DNA of 10,995 nt from contig CALAEU010000288.1 of the NCBI GenBank assembly GCA_937891215.1, positions 1 to 10,995 on the forward strand. Reading direction: 5' to 3'. Both the position numbers and the translations under genes were made by a program. Position 1 is the first letter of the stretch. The number at the start of each line of letters is the position of its first letter. A model generated the notes under the pieces. That model was not told the DNA's origin and did not search any database. It saw only the letters and a program-made list of their open reading frames with translations. This DNA comes from an uncultured Clostridia bacterium. GTDB taxonomy: Bacteria; Bacillota_A; Clostridia; Oscillospirales; Acutalibacteraceae. This document shows positions 7,084-10,995 of this stretch, piece by piece.

Positions 7084-7970
7084 TCGCTTTCAGTAATAGC
7101 CTTAATAATATAACCTATATTTTCTGCACAATCACTCGGCAATGTTGAATACTCTGAAAATCTGCTACTTACAAGTTCTGCGGTTAAACCGTGAATATAC
7201 GCACCAAGACATGCAGCCTGATACAAATTACCATTTAACGATGGTGTAAGACCTGCAATCATTCCTGAAAGCAAATCACCAGAGCCACCTTTTGAAAGGC
7301 CTGTATTCCCCGATTTATTTTCGCAAAGTAATGTTCCATCTCTTTTACAGATAAGTGTATTATGACCTTTTAGTAACACATTAACATTATACTCTTTAGA
7401 GAAAGCAGTTATAACCTTTTCTCTGTTTTTTTCAATAAAATCAATATCTTTTCTTATAAGTCTCGACATTTCCCCTGGATGTGGTGTAAGTAAAATTTTA
7501 TGTTTTGCGTATTTTAACACATCTGTATTATCTGCTAGCGCATTAAGTCCATCTGCATCTAAAATCAATGGTTTATTGCATTTGAGAACTAATTCTGTAA
7601 CTATCTCTCTTATATCATCATTTAAACCTACACCGCAACCGAAAACAACTGTATCACACTTTTTAATTTCTTTTAAAATCAAAGGTAATGCTTCAATTGA
7701 AAGTTTGCCGCTTTTTGATGGAAGTGGTAAAAAAGTGTTTTCTGTAAGTCGGGATGCCAGAGGTACATAAATACAATCAGGAAAAGCAAGGGTTACTAAA
7801 CCTGCCCCACATCTTAAAGCACCTTTGACCGCTAAATCACAACAACCAATCATTTTCATACTGCCAGCAATAATTAACACTCTGCCAAAAGTACCTTTAT
7901 TACCATCAATCGGTCGTTTCGGTAACAAATCTTTTGCTTTTGAATAATCGAGCATAAATTTTGTACCCAT
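7080..7970 (-). CDS. nnrD: ADP-dependent NAD(P)H-hydrate dehydratase, stand-alone
   Basis: It repairs damaged NADH/NADPH hydrates (S form) using ADP, in the cytoplasm. The 296 residues match the ribokinase-like YjeF C-terminal domain. Marks are GRVLIIAGS (29-37), GAGLVTLA (55-62), LDADGLNAL (137-145), LLTPHPGEMSRL (160-171), VLLKGHNTLI (198-207) and SKGGSGDLLSGMIAGL (226-241) with catalytic Asp232. In most bacteria this domain follows an NnrE epimerase domain in one protein. Here the first residues go directly into the kinase fold, so the epimerase must come from elsewhere or be absent. The AGGTGG ribosome binding site overlaps the acpS stop codon (TAG at 7982-7984), which fixes the ATG at 7970 and shows tight coupling to acpS. 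Confidence 0.93.
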   Translation of the reverse strand: MGTKFMLDYSKAKDLLPKRPIDGNKGTFGRVLIIAGSMKMIGCCDLAVKGALRCGAGLVTLAFPDCIYVPLASRLTENTFLPLPSKSGKLSIEALPLILKEIKKCDTVVFGCGVGLNDDIREIVTELVLKCNKPLILDADGLNALADNTDVLKYAKHKILLTPHPGEMSRLIRKDIDFIEKNREKVITAFSKEYNVNVLLKGHNTLICKRDGTLLCENKSGNTGLSKGGSGDLLSGMIAGLTPSLNGNLYQAACLGAYIHGLTAELVSSRFSEYSTLPSDCAENIGYIIKAITESE

Positions 7971-7981
7971 TTTAACACCAC

Positions 7982-8338
7982 CTAAAAAGTTATAACAACT
8001 GCAGTTGCAAGTAAATCTGTATGAGTAATACTCACATCAAATGAAAGTCTTTTTTCTGTAACGATTGATAACGCATTCCCCGAAAACTTAAGATATGGCT
8101 TACCACTTTCAAGATGAAGCAAAGAAACTTCTGTAAGTTTAAAACCAGAAATACCTGTACCGAGCGCTTTTGAAAAAGCCTCTTTACTTGCAAATGCTGC
8201 CGCAATGTGCTCCGGTTTATTATTTTTCAAACTAAATTCTTTAATTTCATCTTCTGAAAATACACGCTCTAAAAAGCGTTCTTTATTTATTAACTCTTTT
8301 ATGCGTTTTATTTCAACTGTATCTATTCCGACTGTCAT
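7982..8338 (-). CDS. acpS: Holo-[acyl-carrier-protein] synthase
   Basis: It transfers 4'-phosphopantetheine from CoA to apo-ACP, needed for fatty-acid synthesis. The 118 residues are normal for bacterial AcpS. GIDTVEI (4-10) contains Mg-binding Asp6, AAAFASKEAFSKALGTG (46-62) contains Glu53 and Lys57, and the C-terminal SITHT (103-107) is the usual end motif. The ATG at 8338 has AGGTG seven bases upstream. It is the first gene of the acpS-nnrD-lipoprotein operon, an order common in Firmicutes, and has a near-consensus promoter. Confidence 0.95.
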   Translation of the reverse strand: MTVGIDTVEIKRIKELINKERFLERVFSEDEIKEFSLKNNKPEHIAAAFASKEAFSKALGTGISGFKLTEVSLLHLESGKPYLKFSGNALSIVTEKRLSFDVSITHTDLLATAVVITF

Positions 8339-8361
8339 TTTAACACCTACTTATTACATTT

Positions 8362-8390
8362 ATTGTATAACTATATATGGTGTTAGTCAA
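8362..8390 (-). promoter_or_regulatory. Promoter of the acpS operon
   Basis: On the minus strand, TTGACT (8385-8390), a 17-base spacer, then TACAAT (8362-8367). A perfect 12-bp palindrome GAAATATATTTC (8401-8412) lies ten bases upstream of the -35 and overlaps the end of the preceding gene; its role is unknown. No terminator separates this promoter from the upstream gene, so read-through into acpS is possible. Confidence 0.7.
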
Positions 8391-8410
8391 CTGTTTTTCC
8401 GAAATATATT

Positions 8411-8674
8411 TCACCCTACTTTATCAAGCAAATATTCATAGTAAACATCAGTTTCATCATTTGGTTTTAATTCAACGATGTTATTAACTTGTTGCTGCCT
8501 TTTAACTTTTTTGCTTTCTCTGATTTCTTCTTTGATTATTCTCTTAGCACGTTTTAAAAAGCGGATTAATTTTTTCTCAAATCGGATAATATCTGCTTCA
8601 TGATAAATGCAGTAACCAATTGCTAAAACTGCGAGTGTTTCTAAAACGAATCTTAAAAATGTTGTACCTGTCAT
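8411..8674 (-). CDS. Small membrane protein, candidate SOS-controlled
   Basis: An 87-residue protein. One N-terminal membrane helix (6-24, FLRFVLETLAVLAIGYCIY) is followed by a strongly basic amphipathic stretch (28-59) and an acidic C-terminus (68-87). The ATG at 8672-8674 has a perfect AGGAGG (8683-8688) at the right distance. An upstream in-frame ATG at 8731 is rejected because it lies within the -10 box, before the predicted start of transcription. I recognise no family. The promoter is near-consensus and enclosed by boxes resembling the Gram-positive LexA site, so the gene may be induced by DNA damage. Small single-helix membrane proteins under LexA are known as division inhibitors (SidA in Caulobacter; YneA in Bacillus is also membrane-anchored). 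That role here is inference from size, topology and promoter only. Confidence 0.75.
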   Translation of the reverse strand: MTGTTFLRFVLETLAVLAIGYCIYHEADIIRFEKKLIRFLKRAKRIIKEEIRESKKVKRQQQVNNIVELKPNDETDVYYEYLLDKVG

Positions 8675-8698
8675 AAAAATTACCTCCTGAAAATCAAA

Positions 8699-8722
8699 CG
8701 AACATTTGACGAACATTTGTTT
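8699..8722. promoter_or_regulatory. Two LexA-like boxes at the transcription start
   Basis: CGAACATTTG occurs twice in direct orientation exactly 11 bp apart (8699-8708 and 8710-8719). The second extends to GAACATTTGTTT (8711-8722), seven of the eight half-site bases of GAAC-N4-GTTC, the Gram-positive LexA (Cheo) box. They lie just downstream of the -10 at 8731-8736, around the predicted start, a classic repressor position. Confidence 0.6.
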
Positions 8723-8730
8723 ATAAGTCA

Positions 8731-8758
8731 ATTATATCATCTTTTCAACAAATGTCAA
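8731..8758 (-). promoter_or_regulatory. Strong promoter of the small membrane protein gene
   Basis: On the minus strand, a perfect TTGACA (8753-8758), a 16-base spacer and a perfect TATAAT (8731-8736) with extended TGA. The start would be near 8724, giving a leader of about 50 bases. A promoter this strong would be expected to need repression. Confidence 0.8.
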
Positions 8759-8770
8759 CACAAATGTTCT
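8746..8770. promoter_or_regulatory. Further LexA-like boxes over and upstream of the -35
   Basis: CAACAAATGTCA (8746-8757) overlaps the -35 and resembles GAAC-N4-GTTC in five of eight half-site bases. Directly upstream, the minus strand reads AGAACATTTGTG (8759-8770) with one intact GAAC half. Both keep the ATTT/AAAT core of the boxes at 8699-8722. Confidence 0.45.
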
Positions 8771-8853
8771 TTATTTTTTCTTTTTATTGTACCTTGAATA
8801 GTACTTTCGCTCTAAAAAACGCAAAAAACCGATAAAAAACATTGTTTTTTTAC

Positions 8854-8886
8854 TCGAAATGTTCTTTTCTTGTTCGTATAATGTTC
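8854..8886 (+). promoter_or_regulatory. Possible obg promoter set in phased GTTC repeats
   Basis: TCGAAA (8854-8859), 17 bases, then TATAAT (8877-8882). GTTC occurs at 8861-8864, 8872-8875 and 8883-8886, exactly 11 bp apart on one face of the helix and flanking this -10. A rival -10 for obg is TATAAT at 8960-8965, which has no good -35. Which one drives obg cannot be decided by eye. Confidence 0.4.
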
Positions 8887-9004
8887 GCTCTCAAAATGTT
8901 TTTGTGTTTTTAATTTATATTTTTTCAGAAAAACTATTTATATTTTTATAATATTATAGTATAATGACTTATGTATGTATTAAAAAACAAAAGGAAGAAA
9001 TACT

Positions 9005-10891
9005 ATGTTTGTAGATAAAGCGAAAATTAAAATAATCGCAGGTAATGGTGGTAATGGTGCTGTTGCCTTTCACAGAGAAAAATATATTAATGCTGGTGGC
9101 CCTGATGGTGGCGATGGTGGTAAAGGTGGTAACATTGTCTTTCAGGTAGATGATAACCTTTCTACCCTTTCTGACTTCCGTTACAAAAGAAAATACAAAG
9201 CTGAGAGTGGCGAAAACGGTCGCGGTGGCAGATGTAGCGGAAAACGCGGTCAAGATTTAATAATAAAAGTTCCAAGGGGAACAGTAATAAGAGAAGAGTC
9301 AACCGGTGCTGTTATGGCAGATATGAGCAAAGACGAAACATTTATTGCTGCTAAAGGTGGTAATGGTGGTTGGGGTAACTCTCACTTTGCCACACCTACA
9401 AGACAAGTTCCGCGTTTTGCAAAAGACGGTATGCCCGGTGAAGAATGGGATGTTACACTTGAACTTAAACTTTTAGCGGATGTCGGGTTGATTGGTTACC
9501 CTAATGTTGGTAAGAGTACACTTATTTCTGTTGTAAGTGAAGCAAAACCTATTATTGCAGATTATCATTTTACTACACTTATCCCTGTTCCTGGTGTTGT
9601 AAGAATGGGCCCTGAAAGCAGTTTTGTTATTGCAGATATTCCTGGTATTATTGAAGGTGCATCCCAGGGTATTGGTCTTGGTCACGAATTTTTAAGGCAC
9701 ATTGAAAGATGTCGTGTGCTTGTTCATGTAGTTGATGTTAGCGGTAGCGAAGGCAGAGACCCATTCACAGACTTTGAAACCATTAACGAAGAACTCAAAA
9801 AATATAATGAAGAACTTTTAAACTACCCACAGATTGTTGCAGGTAATAAAATAGACCTTGCAAGTGATGAACAAAGAGAAAACTTTAAAAAATTTATTGA
9901 AGACAAAGGTTATGAATATTTTGAAATCTGTGCTCCGATATTAGAAGGCACTCAGGATTTAATAAACGCAATTGCAGATTATTTCCGCTTGATATTTCCA
10001 CGCACCACATCCAAGGCACGGGATTTTTTCTACAACGCAATATCATTATCGTTTGCATTTATTTCAATATGTGCCCTTATCTACATATTTGCATCTCAGG
10101 TAAAACCAATGTTCTCGGAACTTGTAATTGCACTGCCTGCGATTCAACATAAACTAATTTTGTTTGGCAATTACCTGTCCGACTCAATCGGTCTGCACTT
10201 TGATGCCAATATGATTCCAAACATAACCAAGATTGCGACCAACATCGGATCATCTGTTGCAAACTTTGCGACATCTGTCGGCATGATATTTGTGTATATG
10301 ATATTTATGTTTGTTGAACAAAGCACGTTTAACAAAAAATTCACTGCAATGATACCTAACAAGACACGTGCCAAAAAAATACGCTACATAATCGACAGCA
10401 TTGATAAAAACATGAAAAAGTATCTGTTTATGAAAACAGCCATATCTGGCATCACAGGTATTGCGTCCTACATATGGCTACAAATGATTGGGCTTGAATT
10501 TGCGGGTGTGTGGGCATTTATAGTATTTATTACCAGTTATATTCCAACAATCGGTGCAATCGTGGCCTGCTCACTGCCAATATTGTATTCATTTACCGTT
10601 GCCCCTGGCTGGGAATTACCATTACTGACGGCAGGCGGTCTGATTGGATTACAGATATTGTTCGGCAACATCATGGAACCAAAACTGATGGGAAAAAGTT
10701 TAAATCTGTCCACCTTGGCAATTTTAATCAACCTGGTATTCTGGGGAATGATATGGGGTATCGCAGGAATGTTTTTCAGTGTTCCCATGCTGGTTGCAAT
10801 TTATATTATCACGGCCCAGTTTGATTCCACACGCTGGCTTGCGGTATTGTTATCTGCGGATGGAAAAATACCAGACAAAAATGAAGATTAA
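9005..10891 (+). CDS. obgE: Obg GTPase N-terminal part fused in frame to a truncated AI-2E-family permease
   Basis: Residues 1-326 are Obg, a ribosome-associated GTPase: the glycine-rich Obg fold (1-157), then the G domain with GYPNVGKST (164-172), switch I ADYHFTT (185-191), DIPGIIEGA (211-219) and NKID (281-284). After NAIADYF (321-327) the expected Obg C-terminal domain is absent. From about residue 328 the protein is an AI-2E/PerM-family transporter with many membrane helices, [11 protein letters not shown] (511-521) and [13 protein letters not shown] (557-569). That part lacks the family's usual first helices. Codon and base use change at the seam: A/T-ending codons before, more C/G-ending after. 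The most likely reading is two truncated genes from different sources joined by an assembly or amplification chimera, or by recombination. AAGGAAG (8991-8997) sets the ATG at 9005. Confidence 0.85.
   Translation: MFVDKAKIKIIAGNGGNGAVAFHREKYINAGGPDGGDGGKGGNIVFQVDDNLSTLSDFRYKRKYKAESGENGRGGRCSGKRGQDLIIKVPRGTVIREESTGAVMADMSKDETFIAAKGGNGGWGNSHFATPTRQVPRFAKDGMPGEEWDVTLELKLLADVGLIGYPNVGKSTLISVVSEAKPIIADYHFTTLIPVPGVVRMGPESSFVIADIPGIIEGASQGIGLGHEFLRHIERCRVLVHVVDVSGSEGRDPFTDFETINEELKKYNEELLNYPQIVAGNKIDLASDEQRENFKKFIEDKGYEYFEICAPILEGTQDLINAIADYFRLIFPRTTSKARDFFYNAISLSFAFISICALIYIFASQVKPMFSELVIALPAIQHKLILFGNYLSDSIGLHFDANMIPNITKIATNIGSSVANFATSVGMIFVYMIFMFVEQSTFNKKFTAMIPNKTRAKKIRYIIDSIDKNMKKYLFMKTAISGITGIASYIWLQMIGLEFAGVWAFIVFITSYIPTIGAIVACSLPILYSFTVAPGWELPLLTAGGLIGLQILFGNIMEPKLMGKSLNLSTLAILINLVFWGMIWGIAGMFFSVPMLVAIYIITAQFDSTRWLAVLLSADGKIPDKNED
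9975..9995. other. Breakpoint between Obg and AI-2E sequence
   Basis: Obg homology ends at about NAIADYF (base 9985), and the AI-2E-type sequence, with a clear rise in G+C, begins within the next few codons. No repeat or transposon end is visible at the joint. Confidence 0.65.
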
Positions 10892-10931
10892 AAAAAGGGA
10901 GAACGCGGCAATCCACGTTCTCCCTTTTTTT
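10890..10931 (+). terminator. Terminator after the AI-2E part
   Basis: A 16-bp stem AAAAAAAGGGAGAACG (10890-10905) with its complement at 10916-10931, and a loop that can form a further GG/CC pair. The A-run and T-run suit termination in either direction. The stop codon TAA (10889-10891) overlaps the stem. The G/C-richer stem differs from the A/T-rich hairpins elsewhere in the window. Confidence 0.9.
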
Positions 10932-10995
10932 CACTTATACTTCGTTCGAACCCAACAGAATATCTCTTTCCCCCTCGATCAATTTCACTTATTAG

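Noticed and set aside
8834..8850. AAAAAAC-ATT-GTTTTTT hairpin between the small gene and obg
   Set aside because: The stem is almost all A/T with a three-base loop and lies upstream of both divergent genes. It is more likely a chance result of A/T-rich intergenic DNA than a terminator.
8691..8905. Spaced short repeats that could suggest a CRISPR or iteron array
   Set aside because: The repeats are 7-10 bases with 11-bp or irregular spacing, far too short for CRISPR. No Rep or Cas gene is present, and regulator boxes explain them better.
8969..9253. 94-residue open frame on the minus strand opposite the start of obg
   Set aside because: It is the antisense shadow of the glycine-rich Obg domain, a Thr/Ala-rich artefact of GGT repeats, with no ribosome binding site.
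10510..10824. 104-residue plus-strand frame inside the AI-2E part
   Set aside because: It overlaps the well-supported transporter frame and has no recognisable motif or start signal.
10932..10995. Sequence after the last terminator with GTTCGAAC, resembling a tRNA T-loop, and a short minus-strand frame
   Set aside because: The flanks of GTTCGAAC do not form a T-stem or an acceptor stem on either strand. The minus-strand frame is only about 17 codons between stops, so no gene can be supported.

Overview
The window looks like gut-type, low-G+C Firmicutes DNA (Clostridia, probably Ruminococcaceae/Oscillospirales-like). The reasons are A/T-rich codons, AGGAGG-type ribosome binding sites, TTGaaa/TATAAT promoters often with extended -10 boxes, Gram-positive lipoproteins and a Gram-positive-type LexA-like box. 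Nothing in it is a phage, an insertion sequence or a CRISPR array. Not all of it need come from one genome: the last ~900 bases differ sharply in base and codon use, and the first ~2.3-2.6 kb may differ more mildly.

Layout. 1-727 (-): N-terminal 242 residues of a long-chain acyl-CoA synthetase, cut by the window edge. 861-1541 (+): exported DUF1287 protein, divergent from the first gene and followed by a bidirectional terminator. 1611-4314 (-): a four-frame block transcribed leftward in the order HAD-family phosphatase, S/T/P-tailed lipoprotein, multi-pass membrane protein, soluble domain. The last two frames look like one gene split by a 25-bp imperfect tandem duplication. 4466-5194 (+): nagB, glucosamine-6-phosphate deaminase, alone with its own promoter and terminator. 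5251-6459 (-): 7-TM protein with a degenerate GGDEF domain. 6577-8338 (-): acpS-nnrD-lipoprotein operon. 8411-8674 (-): an 87-residue membrane protein whose strong promoter is surrounded by LexA-like boxes. 9005-10891 (+): an open frame that begins as the GTPase Obg and changes, at about base 9980-9990, into an AI-2E-family permease.

How the genes relate. Most are housekeeping: lipid activation (acyl-CoA synthetase), ACP maturation (AcpS), repair of hydrated NAD(P)H (NnrD), amino-sugar catabolism (NagB) and ribosome-associated GTPase (Obg). They are arranged as short independent transcription units with readable promoters and hairpin terminators.

The two points most worth attention are these. 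(1) The small membrane protein at 8411-8674 has boxes resembling GAAC-N4-GTTC at its start site and around its -35, so it is a candidate damage-inducible small membrane protein; the same heptamer continues toward obg as GTTC half-sites exactly 11 bp apart. (2) The Obg/AI-2E fusion keeps its reading frame, but both partners lose essential parts and composition changes at the seam. I therefore read it as a probable assembly or amplification chimera, or a recombination scar, rather than a new enzyme.
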